Part shown: positions 29,472-37,852 of the stretch, one piece after another
How positions within the stretch are numbered: the stretch's first letter is position 1
Layout of the letters: each line of letters begins with the position of its first letter
Source of the DNA: Pseudoalteromonas shioyasakiensis
GTDB lineage: Bacteria > Pseudomonadota > Gammaproteobacteria > Enterobacterales > Alteromonadaceae
Length of the DNA: 64,000 bases
Assembly: GCF_024518675.1 (NCBI RefSeq)
Contig: NZ_JANIGL010000002.1
Coordinates: forward strand, 620,001-684,000
Direction: 5' to 3'
Notes under the pieces: generated by a model
Seen by the model: the letters and a program-made list of their open reading frames with translations, nothing else
What the model was told of the DNA's origin: nothing
The model's database searches: none
Made by a program: the position numbers and the translations under genes

Positions 29472-29579
29472 GGCAATAATTACCTTAACTTAGTTATTAT
29501 AGGTTTTCTATTAACTACTTAAACTGATCAACTCTGGTTAAGAGATGCACTAATGTACTGACATTATAAAATCAGTACA
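29465..29579. terminator. Two hairpins between the convergent PilZ and serB genes
   Basis: AAGTTAAGG (29465-29473) pairs with CCTTAACTT (29483-29491) and includes the PilZ stop codon. TGTACTGA (29554-29561) pairs with TCAGTACA (29572-29579), 2 nt past the serB stop codon on the other strand. Neither has a proper T tract, so they are possible, not certain, stops. Confidence 0.4.
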
Positions 29580-29581
29580 GG

Positions 29582-30589
29582 TTATTTAGGAAGCGTAAGC
29601 AGATAAAGTAATTGTAGCAGTGAGCCTTGACATATTGCCGCCTGTGCTTGTTCAACCACCTTAGGCTTACCGTGTACAGCGACACCTAAGCCAGCTTTAG
29701 CCATCATGGTTAAATCGTTTGCCCCATCCCCGATTGCAACAGTTTGCTGTAAAGGTAAATTTAATTTTTCCCTTAAACTCCCTAACACTTGCGCTTTTTG
29801 ATTCGCATCAACAATCGTACCAAGCACTTTACCAGTCAGTTTCTGATCTTTGAATTCAAGGACATTAGCGTGCACTTCATCTAAATGAAGTAATTTCTGT
29901 ACTTGCTCAGCAAATGGCACGAAGCCGCCAGATGCGATAGCTAAATACCAGTTATGCTGCTTAAGTACTTGGCATAATGGCTCAATACCAGGCATTAAAG
30001 GTAAAGTACTTTTCAATTGCTCGATTAAGCTTTGCTCTATTCCCTCAAGCTTAGCCACTCGTTGATGTAAGCTTTCACTAAAATCAAGTTTGCCTGCCAT
30101 CGCTTGCGCTGTGACCGCAGCCACTTCATCATACACATCCGCTAAACGGGCAATCTCATCAATACACTCAATGGTTATGGCTGTTGAGTCCATATCCATA
30201 ACCAGTAAACCAGGCTTATCTAAACTTGGCGGAGACTGTAATTGAACTAACTGAAAGCCTCTTGCATGTGCAAACTCATTTAAGCTTAATGGGTTGAGTG
30301 ATTCGGTCGTGTCATCACTATAAAAACAAATTGCAGGGGTTAACTCAGGAGCAGGCTGATACCGGCTTAAGGCACTCACCAAAATGTTGTTAGTGTGTAA
30401 AAATTCACTCACGGCTGCTACTTGTTCACCGTCAAAGTCGATACCAAAAGCAATTGTAAAAGTCCCTTTTGGGGTTACGGGTAAGTTTGCTTTTTCAAGT
30501 TCAGCCTCACTATACTTATACCATGTGCCTAATAATAATTGCGACGATATTTGCGCTGTTGTCATTGCCGCAAGGCGTTCCATTGTCAT
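29582..30589 (-). CDS. serB: Phosphoserine phosphatase
   Basis: 335 residues. A roughly 100-residue N-terminal region precedes the HAD phosphatase domain, which holds LLVMDMDSTAITIECIDEIA (catalytic aspartates in DMDST), IASGGF and AIGDGANDLTMM. It removes phosphate from phosphoserine, the last step of serine synthesis; serA is also in this window. The ATG at 30589 has GGAG 5 nt upstream. It diverges from ytjB, the serB/ytjB arrangement of E. coli. Confidence 0.95.
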   Translation of the reverse strand: MTMERLAAMTTAQISSQLLLGTWYKYSEAELEKANLPVTPKGTFTIAFGIDFDGEQVAAVSEFLHTNNILVSALSRYQPAPELTPAICFYSDDTTESLNPLSLNEFAHARGFQLVQLQSPPSLDKPGLLVMDMDSTAITIECIDEIARLADVYDEVAAVTAQAMAGKLDFSESLHQRVAKLEGIEQSLIEQLKSTLPLMPGIEPLCQVLKQHNWYLAIASGGFVPFAEQVQKLLHLDEVHANVLEFKDQKLTGKVLGTIVDANQKAQVLGSLREKLNLPLQQTVAIGDGANDLTMMAKAGLGVAVHGKPKVVEQAQAAICQGSLLQLLYLLTLPK

Positions 30590-30715
30590 GATGACTCCAA
30601 AATGAGACTAATGTCTCCCCACTAATTTTGCGCTAAATTCGCCATCAGTAGGGATTTAAGGTTATAGTTAGCTTAGTTGTAACATCAAAATCAAAAGCTG
30701 TCAGCAGCGTAAGCA

Positions 30716-31342
30716 ATGACTATGAAAAATAACCATATTAAAAACCCAATTTCAGCATCTTTAAGGCAGCGACTCGTGCGTTTAAGTCTTGCTGCCGCCT
30801 GTTTTTTATTATTAACTTGGGTTGCAGTAAATAGTAGCTTTCAGAGTCACCAACTGCTTTACGACAATGCTGACAGCACAGCAAAAAGCTTAACCCGTTT
30901 AATGGCGCTTAATGCGCAAACACCATTACAAGAAAAAAACAAACCCGCGTTAAATAGGCTTTGTAATAATATTAGTAAAGATGAGTTTGTTCTTGCTGCC
31001 ACGATTTATGATCAGCAAGGCGTTTTAATCGCCAGTAGCGATAATTGGCAACAACACCATTTACTTGGCAAACTTCCTCACTCAACACCGGGGATCAGTA
31101 AGTTAAAAACCCCTTTTGTAGAACCTGTGATTAATGCTAATGATCGCCCGATTGGCTTTGTTTCCATCACTTACTTAACTCGCTCAGCCATTTCACAAAG
31201 CCATAATCACTTTCATGATTTAGGCAGGCAAGTATTACTGATGTTAGTTATTACCTGTATTTTTACTTGGCAATTAGGCCGTGGTTTAAAACGCTGGCAG
31301 GTCAGTCGTTATATACAAAAAAGTGCCGAGCACGAATCGTAA
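30716..31342 (+). CDS. ytjB: YtjB (Smp) family membrane protein
   Basis: 208 residues with an N-terminal TM helix (about 25-42), a periplasmic region of about 130 residues (YDQQGVLIASSDNW), and a C-terminal helix (about 172-190) followed by a basic tail. This is the layout of E. coli YtjB/Smp, encoded divergently from serB as here. The function is unknown; the fold recalls a periplasmic sensor domain without an output module. ATGs at 30716 and 30722 are both possible starts, and neither has a strong ribosome site. Its 3' end overlaps yjjV by 34 bp. Confidence 0.85.
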   Translation: MTMKNNHIKNPISASLRQRLVRLSLAAACFLLLTWVAVNSSFQSHQLLYDNADSTAKSLTRLMALNAQTPLQEKNKPALNRLCNNISKDEFVLAATIYDQQGVLIASSDNWQQHHLLGKLPHSTPGISKLKTPFVEPVINANDRPIGFVSITYLTRSAISQSHNHFHDLGRQVLLMLVITCIFTWQLGRGLKRWQVSRYIQKSAEHES

Positions 31343-32082
31343 AGCTGCTGTTTAAATAGCTGTTTATCACGCCCATTCAGCTGCTTTAATTGGCATAGCT
31401 GCTCAAAGACTAGGGGTAATTGTAGCGGTGTATTAATTTGCCCTTGAAAACCCGCTAGTGGCATGGATGGCGAGTCTGTCTCTAATAATAAATGCGCTGC
31501 ATCTAGTTGAGCAATCACTTGACGAGTTTTTTGCGCACGTTGATAGGTTATCACCCCGCCCACACCTAACTTAAAGCCTTGCTTTATATAATACTGTGCT
31601 TGTTGTAACGAGCCTGAAAATGCATGTATAACTCCACCAAACTTAGGTTGGCAACGTTTAAACGACTGAGCAATTAAATCATGACTTTGCCGGTGATGCA
31701 CAATTAAAGGCAGCTCAAGCTGGTTGGCAAGCTCAATATGATGTTCAAAAATCTCAATTTGTAAGGCAATATTAGCAATACTTCGATCTATTCCACATTC
31801 ACCAATAGCAATAAGCTGCGAACGATATCGATGAGCTAGCTCAGACAACTGATTTAAATGTTCAGCAACATATTCACTCATAAAATAAGGATGTAAACCA
31901 ACGCCGATATGAATTGCACGATACTGTTGCTGAAATGAAATAAGGGAGTGAGATTGTGCCAAGGTGATCCCCGGCACAATAAATTGATTGACCCCCTGCT
32001 GCTGACATTGCGCAATTAACGGCTCACGGCAAGCGTCAAATTCAGCAAAATCTAAATGGCAGTGGGAATCTATAAATGCCAT
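31309..32082 (-). CDS. yjjV: TatD-family metal-dependent hydrolase, YjjV type
   Basis: 257 residues. The TatD metal site is seen in DSHCHLDF (start), GECGID, VHHRQ, HAFSGS and the late ETDSPSMPLAGFQGQ. The closest remembered relative is E. coli YjjV (GVGGxITYxRAxKTR and LLETDxPxMPLxGFQG are shared). Members are Mg/Mn-dependent 3'-5' DNases or deacylases; the real substrate of YjjV is not settled. It starts 5 nt after the pdxH stop, so the two form an operon. Its last 34 bp overlap ytjB on the other strand. Confidence 0.9.
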   Translation of the reverse strand: MAFIDSHCHLDFAEFDACREPLIAQCQQQGVNQFIVPGITLAQSHSLISFQQQYRAIHIGVGLHPYFMSEYVAEHLNQLSELAHRYRSQLIAIGECGIDRSIANIALQIEIFEHHIELANQLELPLIVHHRQSHDLIAQSFKRCQPKFGGVIHAFSGSLQQAQYYIKQGFKLGVGGVITYQRAQKTRQVIAQLDAAHLLLETDSPSMPLAGFQGQINTPLQLPLVFEQLCQLKQLNGRDKQLFKQQLYDSCSALFCI

Positions 32083-32087
32083 CGTAG

Positions 32088-32726
32088 TTAAGGGTTGAGC
32101 CGCGTAACTTGCCAGCTATTATCTGCTTGGCGTTGATACATAAAACGGTCATGCAGACGATGTGCTCCCCCTTGCCAAAACTCAACTTTAGAAGGTACAA
32201 CACAATACCCGCCCCAAAAATCAGGTAACGGGATCTCGCCATTAGCAAACTTGTTTTTCATGTTTGTAAAGGTTTCCATCAATACCTTACGTGACGACAC
32301 AGGACGGCTTTGCGCTGATGCCCAAGCTGCTAACTGGCTTTCTTTTGGTCGAGATAGAAAGTACTTAGCTACCGCTGATGTTGGTAATGGCTGCGCCTCA
32401 CCATACACGATTACTTGACGTTCCATATGATGCCACGGGAAATGCAGCGATATTTTATTATTAGCTTTGAGTTCCTGTGCTTTGCGCGAGCCAGTATTAG
32501 TAAAAAATACAAAACCGTTTTCATCAAGGTGTTTTAATAGCACAATACGTTGTGAAGGCTGCCCAGTTTCATCAACAGTCGCCACCACCATCGCCGTAGG
32601 ATCAGGCATTTGTGTTGCCACAGCATTTTCAAGCCACGTCTCAAACTGTTTAAACGGATCATTAAGTAAATTATCTTCACTTAAACCAGCTTGCAGGTAT
32701 TCACGACGAATATCTTCGAGTTTCAT
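32088..32726 (-). CDS. pdxH: Pyridoxamine 5'-phosphate oxidase
   Basis: 212 residues of the FMN-dependent PNPOx family (E. coli 218). It oxidises pyridoxine or pyridoxamine phosphate to pyridoxal phosphate, the cofactor used by HemL in this window. Motifs are [30 protein letters not shown] (FMN phosphate), [14 protein letters not shown], and the conserved end [10 protein letters not shown]...WQVTRLNP. The site AGAGAGA is about 6 nt before the ATG. The 5' leader is peculiar: a heptamer array starts 17 nt upstream of the ATG. Confidence 0.95.
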   Translation of the reverse strand: MKLEDIRREYLQAGLSEDNLLNDPFKQFETWLENAVATQMPDPTAMVVATVDETGQPSQRIVLLKHLDENGFVFFTNTGSRKAQELKANNKISLHFPWHHMERQVIVYGEAQPLPTSAVAKYFLSRPKESQLAAWASAQSRPVSSRKVLMETFTNMKNKFANGEIPLPDFWGGYCVVPSKVEFWQGGAHRLHDRFMYQRQADNSWQVTRLNP

Positions 32727-32743
32727 AAAATTCTCTCTAAAAA

Positions 32744-32824
32744 GCTATCAGCTATCAGCTATCAGCTATCAGCTATCAGCTATCAGCTATCAGCTATCAG
32801 CTATCAGCTATCAGCTATCAGCTA
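32744..32824. repeat. Heptanucleotide tandem array (GCTATCA, 11.6 copies)
   Basis: Eleven perfect GCTATCA units (32744-32820) and a partial GCTA. The array sits in the presumed 5' leader of pdxH, just upstream of its ribosome site. Written as CAGCTAT, the unit shares five of seven bases with the array at serA (CAGCGGT). Confidence 0.97.
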
Positions 32825-32904
32825 CAAAGTTCATGAGTAAAAACTCAGTGTCAAGCGCCTAGCACCTAAAATTATCTGCAAGTGAAGGAGTGCTGACAAG
32901 GCCA

Positions 32905-32951
32905 AGTGCTTTTTTATGCCAAGGAGCATACGTATTTTGTATGTGACTTAG
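32905..32951. repeat. 47-bp direct repeat, copy 1 (hairpin family)
   Basis: Identical over 47 bp to 33113-33159. It starts AGTGCTTTTTTATGCC and contains the hairpin tip GAGCATACG...GTATGTGA. The outer right arm is missing in this copy: after CTTAG the sequence runs into a REP-like palindrome, as if the element were broken or overwritten there. Confidence 0.9.
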
Positions 32952-32955
32952 CATT

Positions 32956-32986
32956 TTGGGTTTCGTTGCACTCAACCCAACCTACA
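32956..32986. repeat. REP-like palindrome
   Basis: TTGGGTT (32956-32962) and AACCCAA (32974-32980) flank an 11-nt loop, TCGTTGCACTC, and CCTACA follows. The pattern (TGTAGGTTGGGTT...AACCCAA read on the minus strand) is of the type seen in widely scattered extragenic palindromes linked to REP-associated transposases. The assignment is from memory, not a search. Confidence 0.5.
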
Positions 32987-33023
32987 ACAGAGCCCACCTA
33001 AGTAGTTTAGCCTAAGACAAGGC

Positions 33024-33074
33024 GGAAAACCGACTTATCCCTATGAGCATACGTTGTTGTATGTGATTAGGGTA
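33024..33074. repeat. Divergent hairpin of the same family (middle copy)
   Basis: ACTTATCCCTA on the left and TAGGGTAAGT on the right close a hairpin whose tip reads GAGCATACG...GTATGTGA, almost as in the two 47-bp copies, while the arms are unrelated in sequence. A longer outer pairing GTTTAGC/GCTAAAC may also form around it. Confidence 0.7.
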
Positions 33075-33112
33075 AGTAACTCAGTGCTAAACTCCGCACC
33101 TGCAAGTGTAGG

Positions 33113-33172
33113 AGTGCTTTTTTATGCCAAGGAGCATACGTATTTTGTATGTGACTTAGGCTAAAAAAGCAC
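33113..33172. repeat. 47-bp direct repeat, copy 2, complete hairpin
   Basis: Copy 2 of the 47-bp repeat (33113-33159), continuing into CTAAAAAAGCAC, which is complementary to its left end GTGCTTTTTTA. The whole folds as one long stem of about 18 bp, a GAG/TGA internal loop, a CATAC/GTATG stem and a small loop. It ends 35 bp from the argS stop codon and may also act as the argS 3' hairpin. Confidence 0.8.
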
Positions 33173-33206
33173 GACAACGCAGTCAAAGCGAATTACACGC
33201 AGCAGG

Positions 33207-34949
33207 TTACATTTGCTCCATGACTTCGATGCCTAACAGGTCTAACCCTGTACGCAATGTATCAGCCACTAAATTACACAGCACTAAACGGCTATCACGA
33301 ACACTTGGCTCTACACCTTCTTTTAGCACTGGGCAAGCTTCATAGAAGGTCATGTATAAACTCGCTAGTTCATATAAGTAACTACATAATACGTGTGGAG
33401 TTGCTTCGTTGATCATTTGATCAAGCACTTCTTCTAATTGTAGCAATTTAAGTGCAAGCGCTTTTTCTTGTGGTTCAACGATTGCGACAGCGGCACTTAA
33501 GCTTGCTGCATCAACGCCTGATTTACGGAAAATACTGCGTACACGAGTGTAGGCATACTGTAAGTAAGGAGCGGTTGCGCCTTCAAAACTGAGCATGGTA
33601 TCCCAGTTGAAAATGTAATCACTGGTGCGGTTTTTTGATAAATCAGCGTATTTAACTGCGCCAATCCCTACTTTACGAGCAATTTCGTTGCGCTCTTGCT
33701 CACTTAAATCAGAGGTGCGTTCTGCTAATTTTGCACTGGCACGAGCAATCGACTCTTCAAGTAAATCGGCAAGTTTTACCGTACCACCAGTACGGGTTTT
33801 AAATGGTTTACCATCTTCACCCATCATGGTGCCAAATGGGCAAAACTCGTAGCTGGTTTCATCACGAAGAAGACCAGCTTTACGAGCTGTTAATTCTACT
33901 TGGTTAAAGTGCAGGCTTTGACGCGCATCAACAAAAATTAGGATACGCTCAGCGCCTAATTTATTTGAGCGGTAGTCACATGCAGCTAAGTCAGTTGTTG
34001 CATACAAGAAACCGCCACCTGACTTTTGTACAATGAACGCTGATGGCTCACCATCTTTATTTGCCAGCTCATCTAAAAATACAACTTGTGCACCTTGTGA
34101 CTCAACAGCAATTTCTTTATTTTTCAACAGGGCAATAATATCGTTTAGCTCTGCGTTATAGGCACTTTCAGCCATGATGTCATCAGCTGTTAGGGTGACA
34201 TTTAAGCGCTTGTAAACTTCTTCAGAATGGTTAACTGAAGTTGCAATAAACAGCTTCCAAAGTTTTTCGCAGTGTGCATCACCACCTTGTAATTTAACAA
34301 CATAATCACGTGCTTTATCAGCAAACCCGTCTTCATCATCAAAACGTTTTTTTGCATCGCGATAAAAGGTTTCTAAATCAGCCAGTGCCACTGTGTCTAA
34401 GTCAACACCTTGATTAATTTGGTCTTCAAGGTGGGCAATCAACATACCAAATTGCGTGCCCCAATCACCCATATGGTTTTGGCGAATAACCTTGTCGCCA
34501 CGAAACTCAAGCGCACGTACAACAGCATCGCCAATAATAGTTGAGCGTAAGTGGCCCACGTGCATTTCTTTGGCAAGATTAGGTGAAGAGTAATCAACTA
34601 CCACCGTTTGTGGATTTGCATGTTCAGCAACCGCTAGTTTTGTATCTTGATTTGCCGATACAACACTTTGTGCAAGAAACTCAGGCTTTAAATGAATATT
34701 AATAAAGCCTGGGCCAGCTATTTCGGTTTTATCTGCAATGTCGCTTACATCTAGATTATCAATAATTTTTTGTGCAAGCTCACGAGGGTTGCTTTTCATT
34801 TTTTTCGCAGCACCCATTGCTCCATTAATTTGATAGTCACCAAATTGTGGGCGAGTGCTTTGGGTTACTGCTGGGTTAGTATCTGCCGGTAAGCCTGCCG
34901 CAGTCATCGCTGCGATCGCTTTATCAATTAATAACGTACGAATGTTCAT
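33207..34949 (-). CDS. argS: Arginyl-tRNA synthetase
   Basis: 580 residues, class Ia. The HIGH-type motif is HVGH in [22 protein letters not shown]. The KMSK position is replaced by the loop [18 protein letters not shown], normal for bacterial ArgRS. The N-terminal Add-1 domain and the C-terminal anticodon-binding DALR domain (ending [11 protein letters not shown]) are intact. It attaches arginine to its tRNAs. It lies 53 nt after prfC on the same strand with a palindrome in between. The 3' side opens into a repeat island. Confidence 0.96.
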   Translation of the reverse strand: MNIRTLLIDKAIAAMTAAGLPADTNPAVTQSTRPQFGDYQINGAMGAAKKMKSNPRELAQKIIDNLDVSDIADKTEIAGPGFINIHLKPEFLAQSVVSANQDTKLAVAEHANPQTVVVDYSSPNLAKEMHVGHLRSTIIGDAVVRALEFRGDKVIRQNHMGDWGTQFGMLIAHLEDQINQGVDLDTVALADLETFYRDAKKRFDDEDGFADKARDYVVKLQGGDAHCEKLWKLFIATSVNHSEEVYKRLNVTLTADDIMAESAYNAELNDIIALLKNKEIAVESQGAQVVFLDELANKDGEPSAFIVQKSGGGFLYATTDLAACDYRSNKLGAERILIFVDARQSLHFNQVELTARKAGLLRDETSYEFCPFGTMMGEDGKPFKTRTGGTVKLADLLEESIARASAKLAERTSDLSEQERNEIARKVGIGAVKYADLSKNRTSDYIFNWDTMLSFEGATAPYLQYAYTRVRSIFRKSGVDAASLSAAVAIVEPQEKALALKLLQLEEVLDQMINEATPHVLCSYLYELASLYMTFYEACPVLKEGVEPSVRDSRLVLCNLVADTLRTGLDLLGIEVMEQM

Positions 34950-34968
34950 GTAATTTGTTACCTTTATC

Positions 34969-34986
34969 AGCCTGCAATTGCAGGCT
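34969..34986. repeat. Perfect 18-bp palindrome between prfC and argS
   Basis: AGCCTGCAATTGCAGGCT is fully self-complementary. On the minus strand it lies just upstream of the argS ribosome site and lacks a T tract. On the plus strand TTTAATTTAATTTTT follows. It may act as a partial terminator, a processing site or an operator in the argS leader. Confidence 0.6.
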
Positions 34987-35002
34987 TTAATTTAATTTTT
35001 GT

Positions 35003-36586
35003 CTAATTTTCACGTGTGTGGTTAAACGTCACTTCAGGATAGCGCTCAATTGATAAATTAAGATTTACACGGCTCGGTGCAATATACGTTAAGTTATCTC
35101 CGCCATCTAAGGCTAAATTGCTTTCGCACTTACGTTTAAAGTCTTCAAACTTCTTCACGTCAGTTGAACTTACCCAACGTGCGGTATTAACGTTTACACC
35201 TTCATAAATCGCATCTACGTTGTACTCAGCTTTTAAGCGAGCAACAACCACGTCAAATTGCAGTACACCAACCGCGCCAACAATCAGGTCATTGTTAATA
35301 AGTGGCCTAAATACCTGTACAGCCCCTTCTTCAGATAACTGGACTAACCCTTTTAGTAGTTGCTTTTGCTTAAGGGGATCTTTTAAACGGATACGACGGA
35401 ATAATTCCGGAGCAAAGTTTGGAATACCACTAAACTTCAGTTTTTCACCTTGGGTAAAGGTATCACCAATTTGAATGGTGCCATGATTGTGTAAACCAAT
35501 AATATCACCCGCAAAAGCATCAGCAGCACGTTCACGATCACCCGCCATAAAGGTCACCGCATCAGAAATACTGACTTGCTTACCAATACGTACATGGTTC
35601 ATTTTCATACCTTGGCTATATTTGCCTGATACAATACGCATAAATGCAATTCGGTCACGGTGCTTAGGATCCATATTTGCTTGAATCTTAAATACAAACC
35701 CTGTGAAGTTGTCTTCTGTTGCTATAACTTGACGGTCTTCGGTTTCACGAGGCAACGGAGTCGGCGCCCATTCAGTAAGGCCATCAAGTACATGATCAAC
35801 ACCAAAGTTACCCAATGCCGTACCAAAGTATACAGGCGATAACTCACCGGCTAAAAATAGCTCTAAATCAAATTCGTGTGATGCGCCAATTACAAGCTCA
35901 AGTTCTTCGCGTAATTGTTCGGCCAGCTCGCTGCCAATCGCTTCATCTAGTTCTGGGTTATCAAGCCCTTTGATACTACGTACTTCTTGAATAGTATGGC
36001 CTTGACCGGTTTTATATAAAATCGTTTCTTCACGGTGTATGTGATAAACACCTTTAAACTCTTTACCACAGCCGATAGGCCAAGTAATTGGGGCACAGGC
36101 AATGTTTAACTCAGTTTCAACTTCGTCTAACAACTCCATTGGGTCGCGTATATCACGGTCACACTTGTTCATAAAAGTAACAATTGGCGTTGTACGTAAT
36201 CGCGTTACTTCCATTAATTTACGGGTACGATCTTCGACACCTTTTGCAGCATCAATAACCATTAAACATGAATCTACCGCGGTTAGTGTACGATAAGTAT
36301 CTTCAGAGAAATCTTCGTGCCCTGGAGTATCCAGCAAGTTAACTAAACGCTCATTATACGGAAACTGCATCACTGAGGTCGTTACTGAGATACCACGCTC
36401 TTTCTCCATGTCCATCCAGTCAGATTTAGCATGTTGATTTGAGCCACGACCTTTTACGGTACCGGCTTTTTGAATTGCCTGTCCGAATAAAAGTACTTTC
36501 TCAGTAATAGTGGTTTTACCCGCATCTGGGTGAGAGATGATCGCAAAGGTGCGTCGTTTATTAATTTCGCTAGATAAATTAGACAT
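35003..36586 (-). CDS. prfC: Peptide chain release factor 3
   Basis: 527 residues from the ATG at 36586 ([20 protein letters not shown]); E. coli RF3 has 529. The frame runs 54 codons further upstream without family resemblance and across a likely -10 box, so the long version is rejected. It is a translational GTPase that recycles RF1/RF2. G motifs: [21 protein letters not shown] and NKCDRD. Domain 2 and the C-terminal domain follow. There is no strong ribosome site. argS lies downstream. Confidence 0.95.
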   Translation of the reverse strand: MSNLSSEINKRRTFAIISHPDAGKTTITEKVLLFGQAIQKAGTVKGRGSNQHAKSDWMDMEKERGISVTTSVMQFPYNERLVNLLDTPGHEDFSEDTYRTLTAVDSCLMVIDAAKGVEDRTRKLMEVTRLRTTPIVTFMNKCDRDIRDPMELLDEVETELNIACAPITWPIGCGKEFKGVYHIHREETILYKTGQGHTIQEVRSIKGLDNPELDEAIGSELAEQLREELELVIGASHEFDLELFLAGELSPVYFGTALGNFGVDHVLDGLTEWAPTPLPRETEDRQVIATEDNFTGFVFKIQANMDPKHRDRIAFMRIVSGKYSQGMKMNHVRIGKQVSISDAVTFMAGDRERAADAFAGDIIGLHNHGTIQIGDTFTQGEKLKFSGIPNFAPELFRRIRLKDPLKQKQLLKGLVQLSEEGAVQVFRPLINNDLIVGAVGVLQFDVVVARLKAEYNVDAIYEGVNVNTARWVSSTDVKKFEDFKRKCESNLALDGGDNLTYIAPSRVNLNLSIERYPEVTFNHTREN

Positions 36587-36923
36587 GTAAGCCGCTTTAA
36601 GTAAGAACAACGTACAGCTAAAACAACCGGATAAGGTCATTTTAAGGCGTTGTAAATATAAAATAGAATTATCGGCATTATACCTTGTTTGTTCTAGCCA
36701 AAAAAGCAGCGATTGTAAGTAATTAATGACTTGATAAAATTCATACAACTGAACCGTATTAAGGCTATTTTTCTATTCAAATAACTACTTTACAAAGCTC
36801 AAATACAAATAGCATTTAATATTGTGGAATATAGCAATACTCGGCACCATAATAATATGCATTACCACAGCTGCTAAAGTTAGTCTTTTACAAGCTTATT
36901 GTGTACAAAGTTTCTACAGGCAT
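36587..36923. other. prfC leader and upstream region
   Basis: About 340 bases between the prfC start and the tRNA-Leu terminator. On the minus strand a perfect TATAAT (36682-36677) is the best -10 element, without a good -35; the start would be near 36670. No RNA gene or repeat is evident, and the open frame running upstream from prfC does not look coding. Confidence 0.4.
36677..36682 (-). promoter_or_regulatory. Candidate -10 box of prfC
   Basis: TATAAT on the minus strand, about 90 nt upstream of the chosen prfC ATG. The bases at -35 are only a T run. It supports the shorter prfC start, since the longer frame would begin upstream of this site. Confidence 0.35.
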
Positions 36924-36953
36924 AAAAAAACCCCAACCAATTTGGTTGGGGTT
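36924..36953 (-). terminator. Intrinsic terminator of tRNA-Leu
   Basis: AACCCCAACCAA (36929-36940) and TTGGTTGGGGTT (36942-36953) form a stem of up to 12 bp, followed on the minus strand by a run of seven T. It begins 9 nt past the tRNA CCA end. Confidence 0.92.
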
Positions 36954-36961
36954 ATCAAAAG

Positions 36962-37046
36962 TGGTACCAGCGGCCGGACTCGAACCGGCACGCCTTTCGG
37001 CAGGGGATTTTGAATCCCCCATGTATACCAATTTCATCACGCTGGC
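36962..37046 (-). tRNA. tRNA-Leu (anticodon CAA)
   Basis: 85 nt including an encoded CCA. On the minus strand: acceptor GCCAGCG with CGCTGGT, anticodon stem GGGGA/TCCCC with loop TTCAAAA (anticodon CAA, reading UUG), a long variable arm TGCCGAAAGGCG as in class II tRNAs, T arm GCCGG-TTCGAGT-CCGGC, discriminator A, then CCA. The first acceptor pair is G1-U72, a wobble in place of the usual G-C. The gene has its own promoter and terminator and a strong hairpin 4 nt before its 5' end. Confidence 0.95.
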
Positions 37047-37050
37047 ATCA

Positions 37051-37090
37051 TTTTTCTTTAACCTTCTAAACACGAGAAGATAAAGAAAAA
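37051..37090. repeat. Hairpin in the tRNA-Leu 5' leader
   Basis: TTTTTCTTTA (37051-37060) pairs with TAAAGAAAAA (37081-37090), then CTTCT (37063-37067) with AGAAG (37075-37079), around the 7-nt loop AAACACG. In the minus-strand precursor this is a 15-bp stem directly in front of the tRNA 5' end, where RNase P cuts. Confidence 0.65.
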
Positions 37091-37139
37091 CCACTTTAGA
37101 GCTAGGACTTATCAAACTGTCTTCGTCTCTATGCCAAGC

Positions 37140-37167
37140 ATTATACAAACAATAAGGGGGGCGGCAA
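37140..37167 (-). promoter_or_regulatory. Sigma-70 promoter of tRNA-Leu
   Basis: On the minus strand TTGCCG (37167-37162), a 16-base spacer and TATAAT (37145-37140). The start near 37133 gives a leader of about 87 nt that carries the hairpin at 37051-37090. Confidence 0.65.
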
Positions 37168-37298
37168 GCTGTTTTTTACAATTTAATGATCAACAGCTTA
37201 ACAATTGAGCAACCATTAACATTGACTGATTTTACGAACCTAGTATTTGTCACTCTATTTGCTAAACTAGCGCGCATATTAACTTTGTGAGTGTATTT

Positions 37299-37799
37299 AT
37301 GTCTGGTGAGTTTCCACGTGCGGGCTTTTGGCGTCGCTTTGCTTCATTAATTTACGACTCTTTAGTCGTGATTTCATTATCAATGCTAACAGCCATTTTA
37401 TATTTTGCAATCATTCAAGGGTTAGTTGCAATTGGCCTGCTTGTACAACCCAAAGAACTAGATCCTGCGGCTTTTATTGATGGCTCGACGTTATTATACG
37501 GCCTTCGTAGTGCCCTATTTGTAGGCGTAAACATTGTGTTTTTTGCTTATTTTTGGACTAAGAGCGGACAAACAATTGGCATGCGAGCATGGCGTTTAAA
37601 AGTACAAACACTGGATGGAAAATTGATAACTTGGCCGCAAGCAATTATTCGCAGTGTCACTGCGTTACTTGGCATAGGTAACTTAATCGTATTAGTTGAT
37701 TTTAAGAACAAACGTGCATTGCAAGATTACCTCTCACGCACCGAGGTTGTTGCATTGACAAAAGAAGAAAACAAACGAATCTATCGCTCATTAGATTAA
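37299..37799 (+). CDS. RDD family membrane protein
   Basis: 166 residues from the ATG at 37299 (MSGEFPRAGFWRRFASLIYD); a GTG 12 nt upstream is the alternative. The RDD signature is visible: RRFASLIYDSL in the first helix, GQTIGMRAWRLKV in the middle, and a late Asp (VLVDFKNKRALQDYLSRTEVV). There are three to four TM helices. The family has no single known function; some members affect salt tolerance or transport. It converges on lptG, with a TAGCGCT/AGCGCTA dyad in the gap at 37809-37841. Confidence 0.88.
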   Translation: MSGEFPRAGFWRRFASLIYDSLVVISLSMLTAILYFAIIQGLVAIGLLVQPKELDPAAFIDGSTLLYGLRSALFVGVNIVFFAYFWTKSGQTIGMRAWRLKVQTLDGKLITWPQAIIRSVTALLGIGNLIVLVDFKNKRALQDYLSRTEVVALTKEENKRIYRSLD

Positions 37800-37808
37800 C
37801 TTTCAAAG

Positions 37809-37841
37809 TAGCGCTAGGAGCCTTGTTAGTTCCAAGCGCTA
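37809..37841. terminator. Hairpin between the RDD gene and lptG
   Basis: TAGCGCT (37809-37815) and AGCGCTA (37835-37841), with an inner GGA/TCC pair. It lies between convergent genes. There is no T tract, so its role as a stop is uncertain. Confidence 0.4.
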
Positions 37842-37852
37842 TTCACTATCGA

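Noticed and set aside
36586..36748. Longer prfC frame starting 54 codons upstream
   Set aside because: The extra residues lack family resemblance and run across a likely -10 box. RF3 proteins start at [16 protein letters not shown].
36993..37150. Possible short frames overlapping the tRNA-Leu region
   Set aside because: They are shadows of the tRNA, its leader and its promoter, and have no ribosome sites.
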